A program made the translations under genes and the position numbers. Below, one piece after another: positions 24,716 through 33,699 of a DNA stretch of 64,000 nt. Origin of the DNA: Campylobacterota bacterium (GTDB lineage Bacteria > Campylobacterota > Campylobacteria > Campylobacterales > Nitratiruptoraceae). The DNA lies in NCBI GenBank assembly GCA_013153715.1, contig JAADDW010000020.1, forward strand, positions 1 to 64,000, written 5' to 3'. The notes below the pieces were generated by a model, which searched no databases, was not told the origin of the DNA, and was given only the letters and a program-made list of their open reading frames with translations. Every line of letters starts with the position of its first letter. The first letter of the stretch is position 1.

Positions 24716-25419
24716 TGCGCCTCTATATCCTCAGTGGTGCAGGTCTGAGCGTCGATAGTGGGATTGAGACCTTCAGAGATGGAGGCCTCTGGGACCGATA
24801 CGATGTGATGAAGGTCTGCAGTCGCGAGGGATATAGGGAGAACCCAGAACTTGTCCACAAATTCTACGATGAGCGGCGGCGGGAGCTGGCCAGGGTCCAA
24901 CCCAACAGGGCCCACTTCTACTTCGCCCAGCTGGAACGCCGTTTTGAAGTGGTCCATCTCACCCAGAATGTCGATGATCTCCTGGAGCGGGCCGGGGCCC
25001 AGCGGGTTATCCATCTCCATGGAAAGTTGACGGAGCTCCGCTGTCTCCAGTGTGACAAGGTCTTCGACATCGGCTATGAGTCTATGGAGGGAAAGAGGTG
25101 CCCCTCCTGTGGAGGTGGGAGACTCCGTCCCAATATTGTCTTTTTTGGGGAGAGTGCCCCTAACTACCGCTATCTCTACACGGTGAAAGCCGATCTCTTT
25201 ATCGCTATTGGAACGAGCGGACGGGTCATAGATATAGCCGACATAGCCCGCCACTACCCCCACTCCATTCTCATCAATCCCAAGAGGGAGAAGAGGGTGA
25301 CCATGTTCGGAGAGTTTGATGAGTACATCGATAGTTATTTTGATCGGTTTATTCAGAAGGGGGCCGTTGAGGCGATTGAGGATCTGGAGTGGCTCCTGAA
25401 TGGAGAAGGACGATCCTAG
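24715..25419 (+). CDS. cobB: NAD-dependent protein deacylase (sirtuin, CobB type)
   Basis: 234 residues with all sirtuin motifs: GAGLSVDSGIETFRD, TQNVDDLLERAG, the catalytic HLHG, zinc cysteines CLQC and CPSC, and PNIVFFGE. It removes acyl groups from lysines such as that of acetyl-CoA synthetase. The last 71 nt are overlapped by the convergent gene, an unusually long tail-to-tail overlap. Confidence 0.95.
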   Translation: MRLYILSGAGLSVDSGIETFRDGGLWDRYDVMKVCSREGYRENPELVHKFYDERRRELARVQPNRAHFYFAQLERRFEVVHLTQNVDDLLERAGAQRVIHLHGKLTELRCLQCDKVFDIGYESMEGKRCPSCGGGRLRPNIVFFGESAPNYRYLYTVKADLFIAIGTSGRVIDIADIARHYPHSILINPKREKRVTMFGEFDEYIDSYFDRFIQKGAVEAIEDLEWLLNGEGRS

Positions 25420-25894
25420 GACAGGGGAGCTTCACATAGAGATACTCTCTCCCTTGGAGGAGGGGGGTCACCTCGACCCTCTTCCCCTCTGAATTGAGGA
25501 CGAAGCTCCTCTCTCCCTCCTGGATTACGGCCGCCTTTGGTATGGCGCAGACCCTCTCCCTCCGCACCAACTTTCCATGGACGGGTCCCTGAAATTCCCC
25601 TTCCACTACGGCCACTCCATTTTCGATGGGGTAGCTCTTCCCCTCCACAATGAGGTAGTGGTACCCCTCTTCAGGAATGGGGAAGAGTGTCTTGGCAAAG
25701 AGTTTCAGGGGGTCTCGATCCTTCTCATCCTCTACCCTTTTGGGGAGGGGGGTGAGGTTGAGGTCGAGGGTCATATTGATCTCCGTTGTGCGGACAGGAA
25801 TGGGAACCCTCTTCTCATCTATCAGCTTGAGGACCGCCACCAGTCCGAGAATGACGATGAGGAGAGCGAGGAGATACTCTTTGACCTCCCTCAT
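25349..25894 (-). CDS. Membrane-anchored hypothetical protein
   Basis: 181 residues from the ATG at 25894 (the track TTG at 25906 is an alternative). One transmembrane helix (YLLALLIVILGLVAVLKLI) is followed by a soluble, probably periplasmic part with beta-rich sequence (YHYLIVEGKSYPIENGVAVVEGEF, LVRRERVCAIPKAAVIQEGER). The end resembles the barrel part of membrane fusion proteins (FVLNSEGKRVEVTPLLQGREYLYV), but the coiled-coil and lipoyl parts are missing. The function is unknown. It overlaps the sirtuin gene. Confidence 0.6.
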   Translation of the reverse strand: MREVKEYLLALLIVILGLVAVLKLIDEKRVPIPVRTTEINMTLDLNLTPLPKRVEDEKDRDPLKLFAKTLFPIPEEGYHYLIVEGKSYPIENGVAVVEGEFQGPVHGKLVRRERVCAIPKAAVIQEGERSFVLNSEGKRVEVTPLLQGREYLYVKLPCPRIVLLHSGATPDPQSPQRPPSE

Positions 25895-25906
25895 CGAAAT
25901 TTTCAA

Positions 25907-26458
25907 GCGCAGATACCCCTACCTTGGGGGAGAGCGCTCTACTTCCTCCTTTCTTCAAATGTGATAAATATCCCTCTGGAAGCGACACCCATACGGGCAA
26001 CTACCCCAGACTCTAGCCATCCAGAATGGCGGCTCTCAGGCGATGAATCTTGTCGTCTGCAAAACTCTCCGCCAAACCGCTCTCTGATGGAGGCGGGGCT
26101 CCTTCCATAGGGCAAGCATCTCCACTCCACCCCAGCGACCGTCAGATTGGACACTCCGCCAGCTCTCCCATCTTTGGGGGCCACTCTCTCTATTTCAAAA
26201 TAGAGAGAGTGGGGAGCCTCTCCGCTCCTCGGTAGATCGAGGGGGGTCGAGGCTCATCCCTGACCATATCTCCAAACTCCCCCTTTGGATGGGGGGTGTT
26301 GACCGGGTCTCTCACGCATAGATCTACCCACCAATGGTGTCCCCTCCCAATTGGACAGGAGATCTCCCCTCTGGTGGTCGGGGGAAGTGCGCTACTTCCC
26401 TCCCCCTCTCCTCTTCACCCTATGGCTATGACCACTCCAAGGGTTGGGGTCGATCTCC
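25907..26458. other. Hairpin-rich region without a convincing gene
   Basis: About 550 nt with no credible CDS. The ORFs offered on both strands look like chance frames. It contains several inverted repeats: a perfect 32-bp palindrome at 26181-26212, GGGAAGT/ACTTCCC at 26382-26400, ACTCCCCC/GGGGGGT near 26277-26299 and CACCA/TGGTG near 26328-26340. No rRNA, tRNA, RNase P, tmRNA or SRP RNA signature was recognised. Confidence 0.55.
26181..26212. terminator. Perfect 15-bp inverted repeat
   Basis: CCACTCTCTCTATTT and AAATAGAGAGAGTGG pair perfectly with a 2-nt centre. It lies 3' of the flavin reductase gene (minus strand) and could end its transcript, though it is about 245 nt from the stop. A protein-binding palindrome is the other option. 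Confidence 0.5.
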
Positions 26459-27079
26459 TCACCCTCCCCTCTTCTCCCTTCGGTCTAGGGGAGTTGGCGG
26501 AATGTCGGGGGGATCGATGGGAGAGGAGATAGTGCCGTATCGGGCTCCAATTCGAGCGATGAGGTCCAGCTCTATCCCTCCCTCCTCCGTAATGTGGGAA
26601 TCGTCGATATAGGCGCTCTCTATCTCCATGATGAGGGGGTGGGTCTTCCCGCCGAGGGAGATCTCCTGGAGGAGGGTCGTGGAGAAGGCCGCAGGAACCC
26701 CTGAAACGATGGGAGGGAAGTTGGGGAAGAGATACTCCAACTCTATCCCAAACTCCTCAGCCTCGCTCACCCCTTCGGGGAGGGGTGCAGAGGTGTAGTG
26801 CATCTCTTCCAGATGGTCCCTATCGACCATGCAGATCGTAGCTCTCCCTGTGAGGCGGATATTCTTGAGGCTATCTTTGGGGGAGCCGTCCCGCTTCTCG
26901 CCGATACTGATCAGAAGGGCGGGGGGATCGGAGCTCAAAGGGATAAAGTAGCTGAAGGGGGCGAGGTTGACGATCCCCTCCCTCTCGGTGACAACCCAGG
27001 CGATGGGGCGGGGAATGACCGTTCTGGAGACAATTTTATACCGCTCCTTCAGGGAGAGATCTCGGAAATCGACCTTCAT
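26459..27079 (-). CDS. Flavin reductase-like, FMN-binding split-barrel protein
   Basis: 206 residues. The family pattern of the DIM6/NTAB flavin reductase group is seen: VSRTVIPRPIAWVVTEREG, NLAPFSYFIPLSSDPPALLISIG and TGRATICMV. It probably binds FMN and reduces flavin or uses it on an unknown substrate. It overlaps the upstream small gene by four bases. Confidence 0.85.
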   Translation of the reverse strand: MKVDFRDLSLKERYKIVSRTVIPRPIAWVVTEREGIVNLAPFSYFIPLSSDPPALLISIGEKRDGSPKDSLKNIRLTGRATICMVDRDHLEEMHYTSAPLPEGVSEAEEFGIELEYLFPNFPPIVSGVPAAFSTTLLQEISLGGKTHPLIMEIESAYIDDSHITEEGGIELDLIARIGARYGTISSPIDPPDIPPTPLDRREKRGG

Positions 27080-27393
27080 ATGATCCTCTCGATCTCCTCT
27101 TTTGTATTTTCGAGGATGATATTGATCTCAGCCAGAATGGCGAAGTGGCGGTTTCTGGGGAGGAGGAAGCCCTTGGACCCCTCGAACTGGTCCCAGAGCT
27201 TCTCGACAATGTCAAAATCCCCCATCTTCAGGGCCTCCAGAGATCGGGCCGCCGCCAAATATCCCTCCATAATCGGAAGGGTCTCCTCTTCGGAGATGAG
27301 GATCATCTGCTGGGCCAGATCGATGGCCTCTTTGAAATTTCTCTCAATAATGGTATCCATATAGTGGAACATGTACCGTTCTAAATCTGCCAT
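27076..27393 (-). CDS. Hypothetical protein, helical
   Basis: 105 residues from ATG at 27393, which has AAAGGAG five bases before it. All-helical sequence such as IIERNFKEAIDLAQQMILI and YLAAARSLEALKMGDFDIVEKL suggests a TPR-like or adaptor fold. It overlaps the flavin reductase start (ATGA). No family is recognised. Confidence 0.6.
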   Translation of the reverse strand: MADLERYMFHYMDTIIERNFKEAIDLAQQMILISEEETLPIMEGYLAAARSLEALKMGDFDIVEKLWDQFEGSKGFLLPRNRHFAILAEINIILENTKEEIERII

Positions 27394-27454
27394 GGCCGCT
27401 CCTTTTCTCTCTCCTACTATTGTATCGAAAATCTTCCCCTGAAGGGAGGGGCTC

Positions 27455-28591
27455 CTAGAGAGCTTCCAAAACGGCCTTGGCAAAGGTATTTCCGTCTATT
27501 CCCAACTCCTCCAGGTAGCGCTCCAGGGCCACTCTATTTCCCAGCTCATGGGCTATGATGAGGGTGAGGAGTTTTCCGTAGCCGTTGCTGGTCCGATCCA
27601 AGAGGGCCGAGGCCACCTCCTGATCTATTCTGATGGATTTGATGAAGTGTTGCATAGGGACGCCGAGGAGGATCTCCACAAGGGAGAGGACCCCTGTCAG
27701 ATAGGCCTTCTCCTCGTCCAGCCCAGCCAGTTTGGCGATATGGGCCATGAGATTGGCCCTCGATTTGGCCAGCTGGTAGAGTGGGTTGGTCCTGTGATCT
27801 CCCCCCTCCGAAGCGTAGAGCATCAGGGTCAGCCACCGCTTCAGCCGCTGGGGACCGATGAAGTTGATGGCGAAACGGACAGAGGAGACCTCTTTCTGGA
27901 GTCCGAAGTAGGGGGAGTTGATGTAGCGGAGGAGGGCGATGGTCAACTGGGGATCCTGTTTGAAGGCTTCGACAATCTTGTCCAGATCCCCTCCCCCTTC
28001 CAGCATGCCGTAGATCTCCATAATACGGAGTTTGGCTCCGTCGATCTCCCTGGTCTTGGTCTCGATGGGACGGGCGAAGAAGTAGCCCTGAAAGTAGTCG
28101 AAGCCCGCCTTCTTCAACTCAATGAATGTTTCTGCCTCTTCAACTCCTCGGGCCAGGAGGAGAAAACCCGACGACTTCAGCTCTCCGATCCATTTCTCGT
28201 CTAGCTCCTGCTCCCTGTCGATCTCCAGGAGGTCGAAGAGGGGGAGGAGAGAGCTGTCAACCCAGGGGCCCACACCTTCGAGGGCCAACTTATACCCCTT
28301 CTCCTTGAGGTTCCAGATCTGTTGGAGAATCTCGGGGTCTCGGGGATCGACCTCGCTCTTGATGGCTATCCAGATATATTTGGGATCGAGGATGGTGACG
28401 CTCTCATCGAGGAGGGTCTCCCTATCTACAGGGAGATAGATCCGATCCTCCTCCAGCCGCTCTTTGAATTCCAGATCGTAGGCGAGCAGGTAGAGGAGGG
28501 CTTTGGTTCCATCTCCGTCACGATCCCTCAACTCATAGGCCCAGATATTTCCCTCTCTGTCAAGGATTGGATGTTTGACTATTGTTGCCAT
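27455..28591 (-). CDS. EAL-like/HDOD signalling protein (YuxH type)
   Basis: 378 residues from ATG at 28591, which has GAGGAG just before it. The N-terminal half is an EAL-like domain (AYELRDRDG, GYKLALEGVG, GFDYFQGYFFARPI) in which the metal-binding DDFG is replaced by LEGVG, so cyclic-di-GMP hydrolysis is unlikely. The C-terminal half is an HDOD domain (DPQLTIALLRYINSPYFGL, INFIGPQRLKRWLTL). Such proteins are signalling scaffolds. It is joined to the peptidase gene by TAATG. Confidence 0.88.
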   Translation of the reverse strand: MATIVKHPILDREGNIWAYELRDRDGDGTKALLYLLAYDLEFKERLEEDRIYLPVDRETLLDESVTILDPKYIWIAIKSEVDPRDPEILQQIWNLKEKGYKLALEGVGPWVDSSLLPLFDLLEIDREQELDEKWIGELKSSGFLLLARGVEEAETFIELKKAGFDYFQGYFFARPIETKTREIDGAKLRIMEIYGMLEGGGDLDKIVEAFKQDPQLTIALLRYINSPYFGLQKEVSSVRFAINFIGPQRLKRWLTLMLYASEGGDHRTNPLYQLAKSRANLMAHIAKLAGLDEEKAYLTGVLSLVEILLGVPMQHFIKSIRIDQEVASALLDRTSNGYGKLLTLIIAHELGNRVALERYLEELGIDGNTFAKAVLEAL

Positions 28592-30546
28592 TATCTCCTC
28601 TTTATTCCACAAAGTTTGAGGAGCGCCTCGCTATCCGGCGCCCTTCCGAGAAATGCCTTGAAGTTCTCCATAGCCGAACGGCTCCCTCCCCTACAGAGGA
28701 TCTCCTGGAGGTAGCTCTCGGCTATCTCCTCGTTGTAAATTCCATTATCGACAAATGTGAAAAAGGCATCTGCACTCAGAACTTCAGCCCACTTATAGCT
28801 GTAGTATCCTGCGCTGTACCCTCCTGCAAATATGTGGCCGAAACTCCACTGGAACCTATTGTAGGGAGGGGGTTGGATGACCGCCACCTCCCGCCTCACC
28901 TGGTCCAGAACTTCCTGGACATCGACGGGATACCCCATGTGGATCTTCATATCGAAGAGACCAAATTCCAACTGGCGGACCATGGCCATAGCGCTCTGGA
29001 AATTCTTTGCCGCCCGGAGTTTCTCGATGAGTTCCTCCGGAAGGGGTTCTCCATTTTGGTGGTGGATCGCAAACTCCCTCAATACCTCTCCCTCGTAGGC
29101 GAAGTTTTCGAGGAATTGGCTCGGGAACTCTACGGCGTCCCATTCGACTCCGGCAATACCACTGACAGCTGGCTCGGTTACGGTAGAGAGAAGATGGTGG
29201 AGGGCGTGGCCCATCTCATGGAAGAGGGTGACCACATCGGAGTGGCGGAGGAGTGAGGGGTGTCCCCCCGTGGCGGGAGGGAAGTTGGCGACGATGAAGG
29301 CTATGGGATAGATCCGCCGCCCCTTCTCGTCGATGTGGTGGCTCACCCACTCATCCATCCAGGCCCCTCCCCTCTTTCCTTCCCGGGCCTCCAAGTCGAG
29401 GTAGAGCCTCCCCACCAATCTATGGGGGAGGCGGAGCTCGTAACAGCTGACCCTCTCATCCCAGACAGGGGTATCGATCCTCTCAAATTCCAATTTGAAG
29501 AGGCGGTTTAAGAAAGCGAAGAGCCCCTCGACGGTCCTCTCCTTCTCAAAATAGGGACGGTAGATCTCATCATCTACTCCGTAGAGCTCCTCCTTGAGTT
29601 TATGGCTCCAGTAGGAGATGTCGTAGGCTTCCAGTCTCCCCTGAAATCCTTGGGAGACTGCAAACTCCTCTAGTCTCCTCAACTCCTCCTCTGCCATCTC
29701 CTTGCTCTGGGCGGCCAGCTCCTCTAGGAAGGTGAGAACCTCTTGGGGGGAGGTGGCCATCTTGGTGGCGAGACTCAGCTGGGCGTAGTTGGCGAAGCCG
29801 AGGAGTTGGGCCTTCTCATGGCGGAGCTTGAGAATCTCTTCAATCAGCTTCCCATTCTCCGGAGCCCGGGTCACATAGGCTCTGTAGAGCTCCTCCCTCT
29901 TCTCCCTGTTGGGACCGTAGCCCATGTAGGCGATGTAACTGGGCTCCTTCAGAGTGAACCGATACTTCCCATCCTCCCTCCGGGCCGCCTCTCGATCCTC
30001 TTCCGGAAGCCCCTCCACATCTCCCTCTTCCAAGATGAGCTCATAGCTCTCCGTCGCCTTCAGCAGGTTCTGGGCAAAGGTGCTACTCAGCTCGCTGAGG
30101 GAGATATTGATCTCTTTGAGCCTCTCCTTCTCCGCCTCTGGGAGGAGGACACCGCTCAACTCAAAATCCCTGATGAGATCTGCGACGACCTTCTTCCTCT
30201 CAGGGGTGAGGGAGGGGTCCCTATCCACCTCTTTGAGAGCCTTGTAGAGCTCCCCATTCTGACCTAATTCTGTATAGTAGCGGCTCACCTCGGGGAGGAG
30301 GCTGTTGTAGATGGCCTCCGTCTTTTCGGAGTTTTTGACATAGTTGAGGTGTTCAATGGGGGTAAAGTAGAAACCGAGCTCCTCCTCCATGAGTTGGAGG
30401 GGGCGCACAAAGTTATCGTAATTCTTCTCCTCCTGCTGGAGGAGTTTCTGGACCTCTTCCCTATTTCTCTCTATTGTCTGGAGGACCAGCCTCTTCTGCT
30501 CCTCCAACCCCTCTTCCGTCAGGGTAAACTGGTTGATCTCTTCCAT
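28591..30546 (-). CDS. M3 family oligopeptidase (oligopeptidase A-like)
   Basis: 651 residues from ATG at 30546 after GGAGAGGGA. A zinc metallopeptidase that degrades short peptides in the cytosol. The catalytic motif is FHEMGHALHHLLS, with the downstream glutamate in VEWDAVEFPSQFLEN and the GYSAGYYSYKWAEV substrate loop. The length and motifs fit PrlC/OpdA. Confidence 0.92.
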   Translation of the reverse strand: MEEINQFTLTEEGLEEQKRLVLQTIERNREEVQKLLQQEEKNYDNFVRPLQLMEEELGFYFTPIEHLNYVKNSEKTEAIYNSLLPEVSRYYTELGQNGELYKALKEVDRDPSLTPERKKVVADLIRDFELSGVLLPEAEKERLKEINISLSELSSTFAQNLLKATESYELILEEGDVEGLPEEDREAARREDGKYRFTLKEPSYIAYMGYGPNREKREELYRAYVTRAPENGKLIEEILKLRHEKAQLLGFANYAQLSLATKMATSPQEVLTFLEELAAQSKEMAEEELRRLEEFAVSQGFQGRLEAYDISYWSHKLKEELYGVDDEIYRPYFEKERTVEGLFAFLNRLFKLEFERIDTPVWDERVSCYELRLPHRLVGRLYLDLEAREGKRGGAWMDEWVSHHIDEKGRRIYPIAFIVANFPPATGGHPSLLRHSDVVTLFHEMGHALHHLLSTVTEPAVSGIAGVEWDAVEFPSQFLENFAYEGEVLREFAIHHQNGEPLPEELIEKLRAAKNFQSAMAMVRQLEFGLFDMKIHMGYPVDVQEVLDQVRREVAVIQPPPYNRFQWSFGHIFAGGYSAGYYSYKWAEVLSADAFFTFVDNGIYNEEIAESYLQEILCRGGSRSAMENFKAFLGRAPDSEALLKLCGIKRR

Positions 30547-30613
30547 TCCCTCTCCTCCAACCATTCGATCTCGATCTTCCGGGTAAGGATAGCTAGATTA
30601 CCTTGAAAATCAC

Positions 30614-31978
30614 CTATCGTGATAACTTTATATGGAAGATATAGAGCTTCTTTTGCCCTTCGTAATAGGGTTTGTACCATTTGATGAGGAGGGGGACACT
30701 GATATTGAGGAGGAATGTGGCGAAGATGAGGGTCTGGAACTGGGCCTCGTCGAAGATGTGGTTTTCGGTATAGGCGATGTTGATGACAATGAAGGCGAGT
30801 TCCGCCCTCCCCAACATTCCGAGTCCAATCATGATGGCTTCATGCCACCTGTACCCCCCTGTGAAGCGGGCCGCAAAGGCGGCCGAAAGGATTTGGAAGA
30901 TGAGGACCATGGAGAAGAGGATGAGGACCTGCCAGAATATCTGTCCCAGAATGTCGAAATCGAAGATGATCTTGGCCCCCAGGTTGACAAAGAAGATGGG
31001 GCCGAAGATGGTGAAGGCCAGATGGTCTATGACCAGTTTCGACTCCCGATAGACCCTCTCCTCCCTGTTTCCGTTGAAGAGGAAGTACTCCTTCTTGAGG
31101 AAGAGTCCGGCCAGATAGGCTCCGATGGCGGGGTGGAAGCCGAAGAGGTCGGCCAGAGCCCCCATGCCCATGGCGATGAAGATCATGATGAGGGGGGTGA
31201 ATTGGCCGCTGTGGATGGCCAGGAAGCGGCGGATACTGACGGGGACGAAGAGTTTGGTCAAATAGTAATCCAGCTTCTGGAGGAGTGTCGCATTGGGAGG
31301 GAGCTCCTGGGGAACTTTCTCAGGAAAGGCAAAGAGGCCGACAATGATGACAATGAGGAAGAAGATTATGACTTTGAAGACGATGTAGGCCAGGTTGAGA
31401 AGGTCGATCTCCAGATCCCCTCCGCTCTGGGTCGCCATGAGGGCCAGGGGGAGGATTATGGCTACCCCGATGAGGCTCAGAACATCATCGACGACAGCCG
31501 CCGTCATAATTCCCGTGGCCGCCGTGGAGCGGTGGAGGTTCTCATTTTTCAGGCTGACCATTGTGAGACTCACAGCTGTAGCGGTCATGGTCAGTCCCCA
31601 GAGGAGGGCGACGGAATCGGTATAACCGAAGAGTTTGGCACTTATATAACCTGCCAGAAAGGGGAAGATGGCCCCTATGATCGCTATCCCTATACTCCTC
31701 TTCAGCCCCTCTTTGAAATGGTCCAGATCCTCTTCAAAACCGAGGGCGAACATGACGAAGACAATACCCCACTCTCCAATATATTCCAAGACCTCGTGGT
31801 GCTCCGGGATGAGGTGGAGATTGGCAAAGAGAGAACCGAATATGATAAGCCAAAGGACATCGACTGTGGCGGTTCTGGTGGCGAGATATTTGGAAAGGAC
31901 CACCACAAAGAGAATTACTGTACTGATGAGCCAGACATTCTGTTGGAGCATGAGTTGGATCGTCTCCATCGCTTCCAT
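30614..31978 (-). CDS. Cation/proton antiporter (CPA2, KefB/NapA-like)
   Basis: 454 residues with about twelve transmembrane helices. The sodium/hydrogen exchanger core is seen in FVMFALGFEEDLDHFKEGLK, TAAVVDDVLSLIGVAI and the GLGMLGRAELAFIVINIAY helix. There is no RCK domain, so regulation by ligands is not indicated. The ATG at 31978 is chosen for the AGGGGG ahead of it. It likely exchanges Na+ or K+ for protons. Confidence 0.9.
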   Translation of the reverse strand: MEAMETIQLMLQQNVWLISTVILFVVVLSKYLATRTATVDVLWLIIFGSLFANLHLIPEHHEVLEYIGEWGIVFVMFALGFEEDLDHFKEGLKRSIGIAIIGAIFPFLAGYISAKLFGYTDSVALLWGLTMTATAVSLTMVSLKNENLHRSTAATGIMTAAVVDDVLSLIGVAIILPLALMATQSGGDLEIDLLNLAYIVFKVIIFFLIVIIVGLFAFPEKVPQELPPNATLLQKLDYYLTKLFVPVSIRRFLAIHSGQFTPLIMIFIAMGMGALADLFGFHPAIGAYLAGLFLKKEYFLFNGNREERVYRESKLVIDHLAFTIFGPIFFVNLGAKIIFDFDILGQIFWQVLILFSMVLIFQILSAAFAARFTGGYRWHEAIMIGLGMLGRAELAFIVINIAYTENHIFDEAQFQTLIFATFLLNISVPLLIKWYKPYYEGQKKLYIFHIKLSR

Positions 31979-32051
31979 TGCTTCCCCCTCTATTGGTCTC
32001 AATGTGATACAATATTATCGAAAATATCTCCCCTTCCGTTAAAGGAAATCG

Positions 32052-33059
32052 ATGGAATTGAGACTCCGAGCCCCTTTAGATATGCATCTCCATCTGAGAG
32101 ATGGTGAGATGTTACGGAGTGTAGCACCCTTGAGCGCCCGAGATTTTGCCGGAGGGCTCATCATGCCCAATCTTGTCCCCCCAGTTACGACGGGGGAGAT
32201 GGTCAGGGAGTACAGGGCTTCCATTGAGGAGGCCATTGGAGAGGAGAAATTCAGACCCTACATGACCCTCTTCTTCCAGGAGGAGTATAGCTATGACTTT
32301 CTCAAGGAGGTGAGGGAGGAGATCCTGGCCATCAAACTCTATCCGGCCGGAATAACGACCAACAGCGAGGGGGGTATTGCAGACCTCTCGGTAGAGAGAT
32401 TGGCGCCTGTTCTCGAAGCCATGAGCGCCCTTGGAATACCCCTCTCCGTCCACGGAGAGACCGATGGCTTTGTGATGGATCGGGAGGCCCAATTTATTCC
32501 GATCTACGAGAAGCTGGCCCTCCGCTTTCCGGACCTCACAATCATCATGGAGCATATCACAACCAAGGAGGCTGTAGAAGCCCTCTTCCGCCATGAGAAT
32601 CTCTATGCCACAATTACCCTCCACCATCTCTCTATCACCCTGGACGATCTGGCTGGAGGGCTCCTGAGACCCCATCTCTTCTGTAAACCTATAGCCAAGA
32701 GGCCAGAAGATCGGACTGCCCTCAGAAAAATGGCCTTCCTGGGCCATGAAAAGGTGATGTTTGGGAGCGACTCGGCTCCCCATCCGAGGGAGAAGAAGGA
32801 GGCGAGCCACTGTGCCGCTGGAGTCTTCACCGCCCCTGTCGCCCTCCCCGCCTTGGCCCAGCTCTTCGAGGGGGCTGGAGTTCTAGAGAACCTCCAAAAA
32901 TTTGTGAGTGACAATGCCCGGAGGATCTACGGTATCACCCCTCCCGACAAAGAGGTTCTGCTGGTGAAGGAGAAGTGGAGAGTTCCGGAGAGTTACGGCG
33001 GAGTGGTCCCCATGTTTGCCGGTGAGGAGTTGGAATGGAGGGTGGAGAGTGCCCTTTAA
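32052..33059 (+). CDS. pyrC: Dihydroorotase PyrC
   Basis: 335 residues, class II dihydroorotase of pyrimidine synthesis. The metal motif is DMHLHLRDG, the carboxylated lysine lies in LAIKLYPAGITT, and histidines in HGE and MEHITT plus the catalytic Asp in MFGSDSAPH are present. The response regulator gene begins inside its 3' end with an 11-nt overlap. Confidence 0.95.
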   Translation: MELRLRAPLDMHLHLRDGEMLRSVAPLSARDFAGGLIMPNLVPPVTTGEMVREYRASIEEAIGEEKFRPYMTLFFQEEYSYDFLKEVREEILAIKLYPAGITTNSEGGIADLSVERLAPVLEAMSALGIPLSVHGETDGFVMDREAQFIPIYEKLALRFPDLTIIMEHITTKEAVEALFRHENLYATITLHHLSITLDDLAGGLLRPHLFCKPIAKRPEDRTALRKMAFLGHEKVMFGSDSAPHPREKKEASHCAAGVFTAPVALPALAQLFEGAGVLENLQKFVSDNARRIYGITPPDKEVLLVKEKWRVPESYGGVVPMFAGEELEWRVESAL

Positions 33060-33699
33060 AATTCTGGTTGTGGAAGATGACCCTCTCTTCGCCGAAACTG
33101 TAGAGGAATTTCTCGGAGAGGAGGGGTATCTGGTGGATACCACCTACAACGGGAAGATGGCCCAGGAGTTCATCTACTACTCTCCCTACGATCTCTATAT
33201 TCTCGATGTGAAACTCCCCGATCGGAGTGGCTTTGAACTTCTCGAAGAGCTCCGGGAGGGAGGAGATGATACCCCTGCGATCTTTCTCACCTCCAAACGG
33301 GACGGCGTCAAAGAGGGATTTCTCAAAGGGGCGGACGACTATGTCGTCAAGCCTGTCGATCTAGAGGAGCTCCTCCTTCGGATTAAAGCCCTCCTCCGGC
33401 GGGTCCATGGGGAGGAGATAGTCGAGATAGGGGAGTACGCCTTCGATGTGAAGAGGTTGGAGCTCAAGAAGGGAGAGGAGTTTGTCGATCTCGGTCTCAA
33501 GGAGCTCCGCCTCCTGGAACTCTTTGTCAAAAACCGTCGGAAGAGTCTCTCCAAGGAGCAGATATTCGACCACCTCTGGAAGCCCGATGAAATTGCCAGT
33601 GACGGAGCTCTGCGGGTCTATGTCAACAATCTCAAAAAGATCTTTGGCAAAGAGGCCATCACCAATATTCGAGGGTACGGGTACAGATTTGAGAAATAG
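33049..33699 (+). CDS. OmpR-family response regulator
   Basis: 216 residues from GTG at 33049. Receiver with VVEDDPLFAE, acceptor in LYILDVKLPDRSG and YVVKPVDLEE; winged-helix output ending in NIRGYGYRFEK. Coupled to pyrC upstream and to the kinase downstream, each by a short overlap. Confidence 0.92.
   Translation: MPFKILVVEDDPLFAETVEEFLGEEGYLVDTTYNGKMAQEFIYYSPYDLYILDVKLPDRSGFELLEELREGGDDTPAIFLTSKRDGVKEGFLKGADDYVVKPVDLEELLLRIKALLRRVHGEEIVEIGEYAFDVKRLELKKGEEFVDLGLKELRLLELFVKNRRKSLSKEQIFDHLWKPDEIASDGALRVYVNNLKKIFGKEAITNIRGYGYRFEK

Noticed and set aside
25939-26184. 81-aa minus-strand ORF in the hairpin-rich gap, and a faint similarity of the plus strand to part of RNase P RNA
   Set aside because: The ORF has no ribosome-binding site and no family pattern. 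The RNA resemblance is limited to a few words around 26090-26110 without the conserved core GAGGAAAGTCC, so it was not called.
30632-32107. 491-aa plus-strand ORF opposite the antiporter gene
   Set aside because: Very acidic low-complexity product caused by the complement of a membrane-protein gene; no start signal or domain.
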